From positions 15,005-79,004 of the forward strand of contig JBQLZQ010000006.1 of assembly GCA_052168355.1 (NCBI GenBank): a stretch of 64,000 bases of DNA, in the 5' to 3' direction. Each line of letters starts with the position of its first letter. The first letter of the stretch is position 1. The notes beneath the pieces were generated by a model. That model ran no database searches. It was not told the origin of the DNA and saw only the letters and a list, made by a program, of their open reading frames with translations. Shown piece by piece: positions 20,741-29,602 of this stretch. The position numbers and the translations under genes were made by a program. The DNA comes from JBQLZQ01 sp052168355. Lineage in GTDB: Bacteria > Pseudomonadota > Alphaproteobacteria > DSM-16000 > Inquilinaceae.

Positions 20741-21254
20741 AACGCGCGGTCGGAACGGCGTAGTGGACCAGGACGATCTCGGTTCCCGGGTTGGTATCGT
20801 CCAGGTCGGCGTTGGACAGATGCATGCCCGAGATCCCGATCTCCGACCCGTCTTCGAATCGGTAGGCCAGTTCCAGTCCGGTGCGGAATTCCACGACATG
20901 ACCCAGATCGACGCCGTCGCCTTCGGCATAGAGACCGACGTCGGCGAACGGCAGGATCACGAACTGGTCGTCGATCACCCATTCGGCGCCAAAGCCGGCA
21001 TAGCCATAGGCCGCGCCGTTGGTGGCGACGATGCCGCCCACATGGGGGCTTAGAAAACCGAAATAGCGCACGCCCGGCCGCCATTCCAGGTTGAACGCCG
21101 CGGCCTCCTCGTCCTGCTGGAGGATGTCGTAGTACCCGACACCGATTTTGATGCGGCCCTGGTCCTGGGCCGAGGCTGCATCAGATCCGGTGGCGACGAT
21201 GACACCGGTCAGCGCCGCGACGGCGCCAATGCTTCTCCCAATCATTCCGATCAC
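20730..21254 (-). CDS. PagL-like lipid A 3-O-deacylase (acyloxyacyl hydrolase family)
   Basis: A predicted outer-membrane beta-barrel of 174 residues with a Sec signal peptide ending near SDAASAQ. The catalytic triad of PagL is conserved in sequence and spacing: His145 and Ser147 in MHLSNA and Glu159 in NPGTE, the His-x-Ser plus Glu at +14 pattern of the P. aeruginosa enzyme. Alternating hydrophobic strands (FGAEWVIDDQFVILPFADVGLYA) fit a small barrel. The GTG at 21254 is preferred because GGGGAG lies about 8 bases upstream; an ATG at 21245 also works. It would trim the 3-position acyl chain of lipid A. Two 8-bp palindromes sit just upstream. Confidence 0.82.
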   Translation of the reverse strand: MIGMIGRSIGAVAALTGVIVATGSDAASAQDQGRIKIGVGYYDILQQDEEAAAFNLEWRPGVRYFGFLSPHVGGIVATNGAAYGYAGFGAEWVIDDQFVILPFADVGLYAEGDGVDLGHVVEFRTGLELAYRFEDGSEIGISGMHLSNADLDDTNPGTEIVLVHYAVPTARFMD

Positions 21255-21274
21255 AATGTTTGCTCCCCGTCCAA

Positions 21275-21296
21275 ATTCGAATCGATCAATTCGAAT
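21275..21296. promoter_or_regulatory. Two copies of an 8-bp palindrome upstream of the PagL-like gene
   Basis: The palindrome ATTCGAAT occurs at 21275-21282 and again at 21289-21296, starting 14 bp apart and about 20 bp upstream of the GTG. Paired palindromes near a start codon look like an operator for a dimeric repressor. The region is AT-rich compared with its surroundings, so a promoter overlap is likely. No regulator is identified. Confidence 0.35.
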
Positions 21297-21315
21297 GACG
21301 TAACATGGCATTTGT

Positions 21316-21343
21316 TAAAAATTGGCTTCACGCTTTCGTGAAG
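21316..21343 (-). terminator. Probable rho-independent terminator of pip
   Basis: CTTCACG (21326-21332) and CGTGAAG (21337-21343) form a 7-bp stem with a 4-base loop. Read on the minus strand, the stem is followed within a few bases by five T residues (plus 21316-21320). It lies just after the pip stop and before the PagL-like gene, so it separates the two minus-strand units. Confidence 0.55.
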
Positions 21344-21359
21344 TCGCCGCACCGCCCCC

Positions 21360-22337
21360 TCAGGCCGGGTTGAGGGCGATTTTCTGGTGCGCGCGGGTCG
21401 CGGCGATCAGGCTGGCGCGGATGCCCGGTTCCATGGCCGAGTGGCCGGCATCGGGCACGACGACGTAGCGCGCTTCGGGCCAGGCACGGTGCAGCGCGTC
21501 GGCGCTGACGATGGGACAGACGGCGTCGTATCGACCCTGAACGATTGTCGTAGGGATGGACCGGCACCGATCGACGCCGTCAAGCAGGCGGGTTTCCGGA
21601 TCGGGGATCTGGGTCTTGAAGTAGTGGGCCTCCAAACGGGCCAGGCCCAAGGCATGGGTGTCGTCGGCCATGGCCGCCACCAGGTCGGGATTGGGCAGCA
21701 GCGTCGAACAGGTCCCTTCATACAGGCTCCAGGCCCGGGCGGCCGGCATGTGCACCGCCGGGTCCGGATCCATCAGGCGGCGATGGTACCCGGTCAGAAT
21801 ATCGCCCCGTTCAGCCGGCGGCAGCGCGCCGGAAAACGCCTCCCAAGCTTCGGGAAACAACGCGCGGATACCGTGAAGGAACCAGTCGATCTCGCTTCGG
21901 CGCATCAGGAAGATGCCGCGCAGGATCAGCGACAGGCAGCGATCGGGGGCGGTCTGGGCATAGGCGAGGGCCAGCGTGCTGCCCCATGATCCGCCAAAGA
22001 CATGCCATCGCGATATGCCCAGATGGGTCCGCAGGGCCTCCATGTCGGCAACAAGATGGTCGATGGTGTTATCGCGGGTCTCGCCGACGGGCCGCGACCG
22101 GCCGGCGCCGCGCTGATCGAACACGACGATGCGATAGTGCTGCGGATCGAAAAACCGCCGATGCGCGGGCGACGATCCGGCGCCGGGACCGCCATGGACG
22201 AAGAGGATTGGAACGCCGGCCGGGTTTCCGCATTCCTCCCAGTACAGGGTGTGAATCGCGTCGACCGGCAGAACCCCGGTACGATAGGGGTCGATCGGCG
22301 GGTATAAGGCATGATCGTGCATCGGCAAGACCTTCAA
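21360..22337 (-). CDS. pip: Proline iminopeptidase
   Basis: A cytoplasmic alpha/beta-hydrolase (peptidase family S33) of 325 residues that removes N-terminal proline from peptides. The N-terminal family signature YPPIDPYRTGVLPVD and HTLYWEECGNPAG is clear. The oxyanion hole is VHGGPGAGSSP, the nucleophile lies in FGGSWGSTLALAYAQ, and the Asp (GRYDAVCP) and His (DAGHSAMEPG) of the triad are in order. A second ATG 15 bases downstream (22322) could also be used and gives the more usual N-terminus. It stands alone, divergent from the nuclease gene. Confidence 0.93.
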   Translation of the reverse strand: MKVLPMHDHALYPPIDPYRTGVLPVDAIHTLYWEECGNPAGVPILFVHGGPGAGSSPAHRRFFDPQHYRIVVFDQRGAGRSRPVGETRDNTIDHLVADMEALRTHLGISRWHVFGGSWGSTLALAYAQTAPDRCLSLILRGIFLMRRSEIDWFLHGIRALFPEAWEAFSGALPPAERGDILTGYHRRLMDPDPAVHMPAARAWSLYEGTCSTLLPNPDLVAAMADDTHALGLARLEAHYFKTQIPDPETRLLDGVDRCRSIPTTIVQGRYDAVCPIVSADALHRAWPEARYVVVPDAGHSAMEPGIRASLIAATRAHQKIALNPA

Positions 22338-22399
22338 CCGGGCAGGGAAATGTGTGGATCATCGGAAATCGGGACTCGGACAACGCCGCGAAGTCTAGA

Positions 22400-23281
22400 A
22401 TGGACGCCGGCGGGACGCAAAGTGGCCACCCGCCCCGCGCGCCGGCGACCGGCCGTGTCCGTCGCGGCCTCGGTTGCAATGTCGGTCGCTGGCTCGGCGG
22501 GCTGGTCTGCCTCGTGTTGACGGCTACGCCCGCGGTCGGCGGGACAGAATTTCCCACGCCTCCGCCGGGCATGGCCAATGGCGGCGAAGCCGCCGTGACC
22601 GACATCGTCGACGGCGATACGGTCTGGCTCGACACCGGTGTCCAGGTCCGGTTGACCGGCATTCAAGCGCCCAAGCTGGCGCTCGGCCGGGTCGGGTTCG
22701 AGGACTGGCCCCTGGCGCACGATGCCAAACGCGCCCTTACCGATCTGGCCCTCGGCCGGCGCCTCGCCCTGCTGTTCGACGGTCAACGGGAGGATCGCCA
22801 CGGTCGCGTCCTGGCCCATCTTGTCCGCGACGACGGCGTCTGGCTACAGGGCGCGATGGTCGCGGCCGGCATGGCGCGGGCCTACAGCTTCGCCGACAAC
22901 CGGATCGCCGCGACTGCCCTGCTGGCGATCGAGGCGCAGGCGCGGGGCGACCGGCTGGGCATCTGGGCGCATCCCTACTACGCCATTCGCCGGCCCGACC
23001 AGACCGATGCGCTGATCGACAGTTTTCAGATCGTCGAAGGGCGGGTAGAGGCCGCGGATCGGGTGCGGGACCGCATCTACCTTAATTTTGGCAAGAACTG
23101 GCGCGACGATTTCACCGTCAGCGTGGCCACGCGCGATGTCGATGTCTTTACGGCCGCCGGCATCGACCTGCTTGATCTCGAAGGGCGGACCGTGCGGGCG
23201 CGCGGCTGGCTGAACCGACGCAACGGACCGATGATCGAAATCGACCATCCCGAGCAGATCGAGATAGTGGAGGACCGATGA
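22400..23281 (+). CDS. Thermonuclease (SNase) family protein
   Basis: A 293-residue exported or membrane-anchored protein with a staphylococcal-nuclease-like domain. A hydrophobic segment (WLGGLVCLVLTATPAVGG) about 30 residues in acts as signal or anchor. The SNase core shows TDIVDGDTVWL, VRLTGIQAPK, LALLFDGQREDRHGRVLAHL and GMARAYSF, so the Asp and Arg positions used for Ca2+ binding and catalysis are largely present. The second half is an OB-like extension common to alphaproteobacterial members. The ATG at 22400 is chosen; a GTG at 22352 with GGGCAGGG upstream is a real alternative. Its stop overlaps the M48 gene start (ATGA), so the two are coupled. Confidence 0.8.
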   Translation: MDAGGTQSGHPPRAPATGRVRRGLGCNVGRWLGGLVCLVLTATPAVGGTEFPTPPPGMANGGEAAVTDIVDGDTVWLDTGVQVRLTGIQAPKLALGRVGFEDWPLAHDAKRALTDLALGRRLALLFDGQREDRHGRVLAHLVRDDGVWLQGAMVAAGMARAYSFADNRIAATALLAIEAQARGDRLGIWAHPYYAIRRPDQTDALIDSFQIVEGRVEAADRVRDRIYLNFGKNWRDDFTVSVATRDVDVFTAAGIDLLDLEGRTVRARGWLNRRNGPMIEIDHPEQIEIVEDR

Positions 23282-24738
23282 TACGCCTTTCCCGATGCCT
23301 GGCGTCCCTGCCGACGCTGCTGGTCGCCGCGTTGCTGGCCGGCTGCGCGGAGAACGCGGTCACCGGCAGACAACAGCTCTTTTTGACCTCGCCGCAGCAG
23401 GAAGCGCAGCTCGGTCAACGGGAGCACCCGAAACTGGTGCAGCAGTTCGGCGGCCTTTACGACAACCCCCAACTGGCGGCCTACGTCACCGACGTCGGGA
23501 ACAGGGTGGCCGCCACCACCGAGCGGCCGGACCTGGCCTACAGCTTCACCGTTCTGGACAGCGAGATCGCCAACGCCTTCGCCTTGCCCGGCGGGTATGT
23601 CCACGTCACGCGCGGTCTGTTGGCGATGGTCAACGACGAGGCGGAACTGGCTGCGGTCATGGGGCACGAAATCGCCCACATCACCGCGCGGCACAGCGGT
23701 GAACGGTACAGCCAGACCGCCCTGGCCCAGATCGGCTCGGGGCTTCTGGGGGTGGTCACCGGCAGCCCCGAACTGGCTCAACTCGCCGGCACGGGGGCAC
23801 AGCTTTATCTCCTCAGCTACAGCCGCAATCAGGAAAGCGAGGCGGATGCCATCGGCATCCGGTATCTGGCCCGGTCCGATTACGATCCGGCCGCCATGGC
23901 GCGGTTTCTCCAGCAACTCGAACGGGAAGGCCGCGTTCAGGCCATGGTGGAAGGACGCTCCCCGGAACAGTCGGTGTCCTATCTGTCCACCCATCCGCTC
24001 CCGGCCGATCGGGTGCGCGACGCGATGGCCTTGGCGGCGTCCATGCAGGGCGGGTCCCAAAACCGGGGTCGGGACGCCTATCTGGCGATGATCGACGGCA
24101 TGATCTGGGGCGGCAGCCCGGAAAACGGCATCGTGCGCGGCGGCGTCTACGGCAACACGGCCCGCGGCTTCAAGTGGGAGGCGCCGCCGGGGTTCGAGAT
24201 GCGCCAACAAGGATCGCGCGTGGTCGCCGCCGGCCCCGACGAGGTGCTGATCCTGTTCGATCAGGCGACCCTCGGCCAGGACGTCGATCCGATGACCTAT
24301 CTGCGTCAGGGATGGGCCAGGGGCGCCAGGCTAGGCGGTGTCGAGGCCATCGACGTCAACGGCTTCCCGGCCGCCACCGGAACCGTCTCGCTCAACAGCG
24401 ATCGCGGTCCGCGCGACGCCCGGCTGGTCGCCATCCGCAGCGGTCAGAACCGTATGGCGCGGTTCCTGTTCGTTACGCCGCCGCAGGTCACGGGTCGCTA
24501 TGCCGAGGCCTTGCAACGGGCGACGTTCAGCTTCAGCCGCCTCAGCGATGCCGATCGGGCCGCCTTCCAGCCGTTGCGACTTCGCGTGGTCGAGGTGCGG
24601 CCCGGTCAGGGCGCCGCCGACTTGGCCGCCCAAACGGCGTTCGAGGACTACGCCGTAGAACGCCTTCTAGCGCTCAACGGTCTGGATGATCCGTCGCAGA
24701 TCCAGGCCGGCCAGAAAATCAAGCTTGTGGTTCGATAG
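23278..24738 (+). CDS. M48 family metalloprotease lipoprotein
   Basis: A 486-residue periplasmic zinc protease, BepA/LoiP-like. The signal peptide ends in a lipobox LLAGC (lipidated Cys23). The protease domain has the GHEIAHITARH zinc motif (HExxH) and the third ligand in NQESEADAIGIRYL. After the STHPLPADRVRDA hallmark there is a C-terminal domain unique to the alphaproteobacterial subfamily. It ends in LLALNGLDDPSQIQAGQKIK, which resembles the GQ.(I/V)K end of LysM-like segments. Such proteins help outer-membrane quality control. It is coupled to the preceding nuclease gene and convergent with rpoH. Confidence 0.9.
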   Translation: MIRLSRCLASLPTLLVAALLAGCAENAVTGRQQLFLTSPQQEAQLGQREHPKLVQQFGGLYDNPQLAAYVTDVGNRVAATTERPDLAYSFTVLDSEIANAFALPGGYVHVTRGLLAMVNDEAELAAVMGHEIAHITARHSGERYSQTALAQIGSGLLGVVTGSPELAQLAGTGAQLYLLSYSRNQESEADAIGIRYLARSDYDPAAMARFLQQLEREGRVQAMVEGRSPEQSVSYLSTHPLPADRVRDAMALAASMQGGSQNRGRDAYLAMIDGMIWGGSPENGIVRGGVYGNTARGFKWEAPPGFEMRQQGSRVVAAGPDEVLILFDQATLGQDVDPMTYLRQGWARGARLGGVEAIDVNGFPAATGTVSLNSDRGPRDARLVAIRSGQNRMARFLFVTPPQVTGRYAEALQRATFSFSRLSDADRAAFQPLRLRVVEVRPGQGAADLAAQTAFEDYAVERLLALNGLDDPSQIQAGQKIKLVVR

Positions 24739-24767
24739 GGGATCAAGAGACCGGCGAAAGGGATCGA

Positions 24768-25652
24768 TCAGCCGCCGATATGGAGATCGTCCGGACCTTT
24801 GACGTGGCGTTCCATCGATGCCCGCAGTTTGAGCAGGGCCCGGTTCTCAAGCTGGCGGACGCGTTCCTTGCTGACGCCAAGCTGGCGGCCCAGTTCCTCC
24901 AGCGTCGCGCCTTCCTCGGAAAGACGTCGCTGGCGAATGATGACCTGCTCGCGCGAACTCAACGTGCCCAGCGCTTCCGCCAGCCATCGCGACCGGGTCT
25001 GGGCATCGCGCATGCCGACCACAACTTCCTCAGGACCCGGCCGGGGATCGGATAGAAAGTCCTGCCAATTCTCCTCGCCCGACTCCGAAACGGTGGCGTT
25101 CAGGGATCGATCGGCCCCGGACATCCGAAGCTCCATCGCCTCGACATCTTGTTCCGCGACCTTCAGTTCCCGGGCGATCTGGCCCCGCCCTTCATGGCTG
25201 ATCCGGTCCATCGACGCGCCGTCCAGCTTGGCGCGCAGGCGCCGCAGGTTGAAGAACAGGGATTTCTGCGCCGCCGTCGTTCCGGTGCGCACGATCGACC
25301 AGTTGCGTAACACATAGTCCTGCATGGCCGAGCGGATCCACCAGGTGGCATAGGTCGAAAAGCGCACATCGCGTTCCGGCTCGAACCGGGCGGCAGCCTG
25401 CATCAGGCCGACATTGCCTTCCTGCACCAGATCGCCCATCGGCAAGCCGTAGTTGCGAAAGCGGGATGCCGCGCTGATCACCAGCCGCGTGTAGGACCGA
25501 ACCAGGGCGTGAAGCGCCTCTTCGTCCTGGTCGTCGCGCCACCGCCGGGCCAGTTCCAGTTCGTGTTCGCGTTCAAGCAGCGGTTCGTTCATCGACGATC
25601 TGATGTAGTTCATGTTGGCGCGCTTGGTCTCGGGATCGTCGAAGTGCGGCAT
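24768..25652 (-). CDS. rpoH: RNA polymerase sigma-32 factor RpoH
   Basis: Heat-shock sigma factor of 294 residues. Region 2 (LPMGDLVQEGNVGLMQAAARFEPERDVRFSTYATWWIR, described by its flanks) is highly conserved. The RpoH box that marks sigma-32 members is QKSLFFNLR at residues 129-137. Region 4.2 ends with LEELGRQLGVSKERVRQLE. The ATG at 25652 has a GGAGG ribosome-binding site, and an open upstream extension lacks similarity. Many Alphaproteobacteria have two rpoH genes; whether this is RpoH1 or RpoH2 cannot be decided here. It is probably the regulator of htpG. Confidence 0.93.
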   Translation of the reverse strand: MPHFDDPETKRANMNYIRSSMNEPLLEREHELELARRWRDDQDEEALHALVRSYTRLVISAASRFRNYGLPMGDLVQEGNVGLMQAAARFEPERDVRFSTYATWWIRSAMQDYVLRNWSIVRTGTTAAQKSLFFNLRRLRAKLDGASMDRISHEGRGQIARELKVAEQDVEAMELRMSGADRSLNATVSESGEENWQDFLSDPRPGPEEVVVGMRDAQTRSRWLAEALGTLSSREQVIIRQRRLSEEGATLEELGRQLGVSKERVRQLENRALLKLRASMERHVKGPDDLHIGG

Positions 25653-25785
25653 GGAAGCCTCCGGGCTGACCTGTGAGGAAATGACGCCCGCAGGCGCTCT
25701 ACCATTTTTTGCTGTTATTCGTGATACGCATCGGCGCGGGAAACGGATCACATCGGCGCGTTGGGTATGGATCGAAGGTTCGGCC

Positions 25786-25840
25786 GCGCGGGTGCCGCGC
25801 GGGTGCCGCGCAGGTGCCGCGCAGGTGCCGCGCAGGTGAT
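25786..25840 (+). repeat. Five tandem 11-bp repeats upstream of hprK
   Basis: Five head-to-tail copies of GCGCRGGTGCC run from 25786 to 25840. The first two have G at the variable position, the next ones A, and the last ends in GAT. They lie between divergent rpoH and hprK, and end 36 bp before the hprK ATG, so they probably fall in the hprK promoter or leader. A period of 11 bp is close to one DNA helical turn. Confidence 0.85.
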
Positions 25841-25876
25841 TGACAGGCGGGGGCGGTCAGCCCCACCTTGCCGGCG

Positions 25877-26326
25877 ATGGAAACCCTCCACGCCACCTGT
25901 GTCGCCTGCAACGGCGCCGGTCTTCTGCTTCGCGGCCCCTCGGGCGCCGGCAAATCGGACCTGGCGTTGCGGCTGATCGACGGCGGTGCCCGCCTGGTTG
26001 CGGATGACCGGGTCGTTCTGGCCCTGGAAGGCCACACGGTGACCGCCCATGCGCCGCCGGCGATCGCCGGATTGATCGAGGTTCGCGGCCTGGGGCCGAT
26101 GCCGGTTCCCGCGTTGCCGTCGGCGCCGTTGGTTCTGATCGTCGATCTTGTTTCCGGTGAGCCGGTCGATCGACTTCCGCAACCGGCATTCGCGACCTAT
26201 CTGGGGGTCCGTCTGCCGCTGCTTCGCGTCGACCCGTTTCACATTTCGGCCGCGGCCAAGCTTCGCCTTGCCGTTGAAGCGGCGTCGGCGTCGATCGGCC
26301 TTTGGCCCTGCGCCGTCGCGCGATGA
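25877..26326 (+). CDS. hprK: HPr kinase/phosphorylase (short alphaproteobacterial form)
   Basis: A 149-residue HprK consisting of the C-terminal kinase core only, as is usual in Alphaproteobacteria, where the N-terminal domain of the Firmicute enzyme is missing. It begins LHATCVACNGAGLLLRG and has Walker A GPSGAGKSD (residues 20-28), LVADDRVVL, and GLIEVRGLG, the HPr-kinase signature segment. It phosphorylates HPr on a serine, tying PTS phosphoryl flow to metabolic state. The ATG at 25877 is used; a TTG three codons upstream is less likely. Its stop overlaps the rapZ start (ATGA). Confidence 0.93.
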   Translation: METLHATCVACNGAGLLLRGPSGAGKSDLALRLIDGGARLVADDRVVLALEGHTVTAHAPPAIAGLIEVRGLGPMPVPALPSAPLVLIVDLVSGEPVDRLPQPAFATYLGVRLPLLRVDPFHISAAAKLRLAVEAASASIGLWPCAVAR

Positions 26327-27204
26327 GCGCGAATCCGGGCCGTCGCGTCATCCTGGTCACCGGCCTGTCCGGGGCGGGCATGTCGACGGCCCTGGACGCG
26401 TTGCAGGACATGGGGCATGAAGCGGTCGACAATTTGCCCATCACCCTGGTGCCGGCCCTCATCGATGAGGAACAGCAGCAGGGACGACCGCTGGCCATCG
26501 GCATCGACAGCCGGACCCGGGACTTCGCCGCCGACCATCTGCTGTCCCGGCTCGAGGCCCTGCGCGCGCGCAGCGACCTGGATGTGCGTCTTCTGTTCGT
26601 CGACTGCGATGCCAACGTCCTGCAGCAACGCTTCACCGAAACCAGGCGGCGGCACCCGCTGGCCCTCGACCGGCCCGTGTCGGACGGTATCCGGCGCGAA
26701 CAGCGGTTGCTCGATCCGCTACGCGATCACGCCGACCTGACCATCGATACGTCGATCCTGACGATCCACGATCTGCGTCGGCTTCTGGAAGGACACTTCG
26801 CCATCGGGCGGGAACCCGGGCTGTTTGTCTTTGTCACCTCATTCTCGTTCCGGCGCGGTCTTCCCCGCGAAGCCGATCTGGTGTTCGATGTCCGCTTTCT
26901 GGTCAACCCGCATTGGGACCCGGACCTTCGACCGTTGACCGGTCGCGATACCGCCGTTCAGCGCGCGGTCGCGGCCGATCCGGGGTTCGACAGTTTTTTC
27001 GGCGGCCTGACGGGTCTGCTTGGGCCGCTGCTGCCGCGCTACAACCACGAAGGCAAAAGCTATCTGACCATCGCCATCGGCTGCACCGGCGGTAAGCACC
27101 GTTCGGTGTTCGTGGCCGAACGGCTGGCGGCGTGGCTGAAGAGTCAGGGGCATCGGCTTGGCCTGTCCCACCGGGATCTGCCGCCGGCGTTGGCGGAACC
27201 CTAG
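26323..27204 (+). CDS. rapZ: RapZ-family nucleotide-binding protein
   Basis: A 293-residue P-loop protein of the RapZ/YvcJ family; in E. coli RapZ guides RNase E to the GlmZ small RNA and controls glucosamine-6-phosphate synthesis. The family motifs ALDALQDMGHEAVDNLP, DSRTRDF and, near the C-terminus, IAIGCTGGKHRSVFVAERL are intact. The Walker A reads GLSGAGMST, with Met20 in place of the usual Lys (or Arg in some relatives), so nucleotide binding may be altered. It is coupled to hprK by ATGA and followed by EIIA and HPr, the usual alphaproteobacterial PTS cassette. Confidence 0.93.
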   Translation: MSANPGRRVILVTGLSGAGMSTALDALQDMGHEAVDNLPITLVPALIDEEQQQGRPLAIGIDSRTRDFAADHLLSRLEALRARSDLDVRLLFVDCDANVLQQRFTETRRRHPLALDRPVSDGIRREQRLLDPLRDHADLTIDTSILTIHDLRRLLEGHFAIGREPGLFVFVTSFSFRRGLPREADLVFDVRFLVNPHWDPDLRPLTGRDTAVQRAVAADPGFDSFFGGLTGLLGPLLPRYNHEGKSYLTIAIGCTGGKHRSVFVAERLAAWLKSQGHRLGLSHRDLPPALAEP

Positions 27205-27261
27205 ATGTCTGTCCTAATTCCTGGATAGACACTAGAGAGACCATTTGGACGAGGAGCGCCT

Positions 27262-27681
27262 ATGTCGGATACGGATGCGATCGGGATGGTTCTTGTCACC
27301 CACGGACGGCTTGCGGACGAATTCATCGCCGCCCTGGAACATGTGGTCGGGCCCCAGGAAGACGTCGCGTCCGTGTGCATCGGTCCCGATGACGACATGG
27401 AGCAGCGCCGCATGGAAATCCTGGAAAAGGTCGCGGCGGTGGACCGGGGCAAGGGCGTGGTGCTGTTGACGGACATGTTCGGCGGCACGCCGTCCAATCT
27501 GGCCATCTCGATCATGGACCGGTCGAGCGTCGAGGTGGTTGCCGGGATCAACTTGCCCATGCTGATCAAGCTTGCGTCGGTCCGGGCCACCGAACCGATG
27601 GGCACGGCCGTCATGCTGGCCCAGGAAGCCGGGCGGAAATACATCAATGTCGCGTCGGAGCTGCTCAAGGATGGGGGCTAG
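27262..27681 (+). CDS. PTS EIIA component, mannose/fructose type (ManX-like)
   Basis: A 139-residue single-domain EIIA of the mannose superfamily. The phosphorylated residue is His14 in GMVLVTHGRLADEF, and the conserved VVLLTDMFGGTPSNLA loop follows. No EIIB or EIIC transporter gene is nearby, so it is a regulatory rather than sugar-importing component, receiving phosphate from the downstream HPr. The ATG at 27262 has GAGGAG upstream. It sits 57 bp after rapZ and 30 bp before HPr. Confidence 0.93.
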   Translation: MSDTDAIGMVLVTHGRLADEFIAALEHVVGPQEDVASVCIGPDDDMEQRRMEILEKVAAVDRGKGVVLLTDMFGGTPSNLAISIMDRSSVEVVAGINLPMLIKLASVRATEPMGTAVMLAQEAGRKYINVASELLKDGG

Positions 27682-27711
27682 CGGCGCCTCCCCCGGATCC
27701 GGAAACAAACC

Positions 27712-28008
27712 ATGTCCGAACCGAAGGATCAGGAGGCGGAGGTCGTGAGCGCGACCCTGAACATCGTCAACACGCTGGGACTGCATGCCCGCGCCGCGGC
27801 GAAATTCGTCAATCTGGTGCATCAGTTCAAGGCCAAGGTCACGGTGTCGCGCCAGGGCATGAGCGTGGGCGGGGACAGCATCATGGGGTTGATGATGCTG
27901 TCCGCCGGGCCTGGCTCCTCGATCCTGGTGCAGGCCAAAGGGCGCGAAGCACGCCAGGTCGTCGACGCCTTGGCCGACCTGGTTGCCCGCCGTTTCGATG
28001 AAGATTAG
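27712..28008 (+). CDS. ptsH: Phosphocarrier protein HPr
   Basis: A 98-residue HPr. The phosphorylation site is His25 in NTLGLHARAAAKFV, and the regulatory serine for HprK is Ser56 in GGDSIMGLMML. The N-terminus has about ten extra acidic residues relative to E. coli HPr. In Alphaproteobacteria this HPr belongs to the PTS-Ntr-type phosphorelay (PtsP to HPr to EIIA), here without permease genes. It ends the hprK-rapZ-EIIA-HPr operon; ahcY follows after a 159 bp gap with its own operator-like site. Confidence 0.93.
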   Translation: MSEPKDQEAEVVSATLNIVNTLGLHARAAAKFVNLVHQFKAKVTVSRQGMSVGGDSIMGLMMLSAGPGSSILVQAKGREARQVVDALADLVARRFDED

Positions 28009-28022
28009 CGTCTCGGCCGAAA

Positions 28023-28040
28023 CATAAAGATATGTTTATG
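28023..28040. promoter_or_regulatory. Operator-like inverted repeat upstream of ahcY
   Basis: CATAAA at 28023-28028 and TTTATG at 28035-28040 form a perfect 6-bp inverted repeat around GATATG. It lies about 130 bp upstream of ahcY in an AT-rich island. Sites of this CATAAAGATAT type resemble those proposed for ArsR-family regulators of the S-adenosylhomocysteine/methionine cycle (SahR-like). That assignment is from memory of the family and not proven here. Confidence 0.45.
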
Positions 28041-28167
28041 CTTGCGCGGTCCAAGGTTGGCCTGATACACCTCGCCCTCAACGCGGCGGGGTTCCCGAAC
28101 CGATCGTATTGGCACGCCCGCTACTGACCCAATCTTTCAAGGCCCAATCCTTAAGGAGTGAGATGCC

Positions 28168-29472
<1,305 letters not shown>

Positions 29473-29602
29473 AGCCTGCCGGTCTGGGCACGTTTCTACT
29501 ATAGTGATTGTTCGCCGTGATCGCCGCGACTAGACTCCCCGGCGTGCGTTGTTGTTCGTGTCTGGGCCGTATTCCGTTTCGAAACGGGCTCTGAGAGGTG
29601 TG

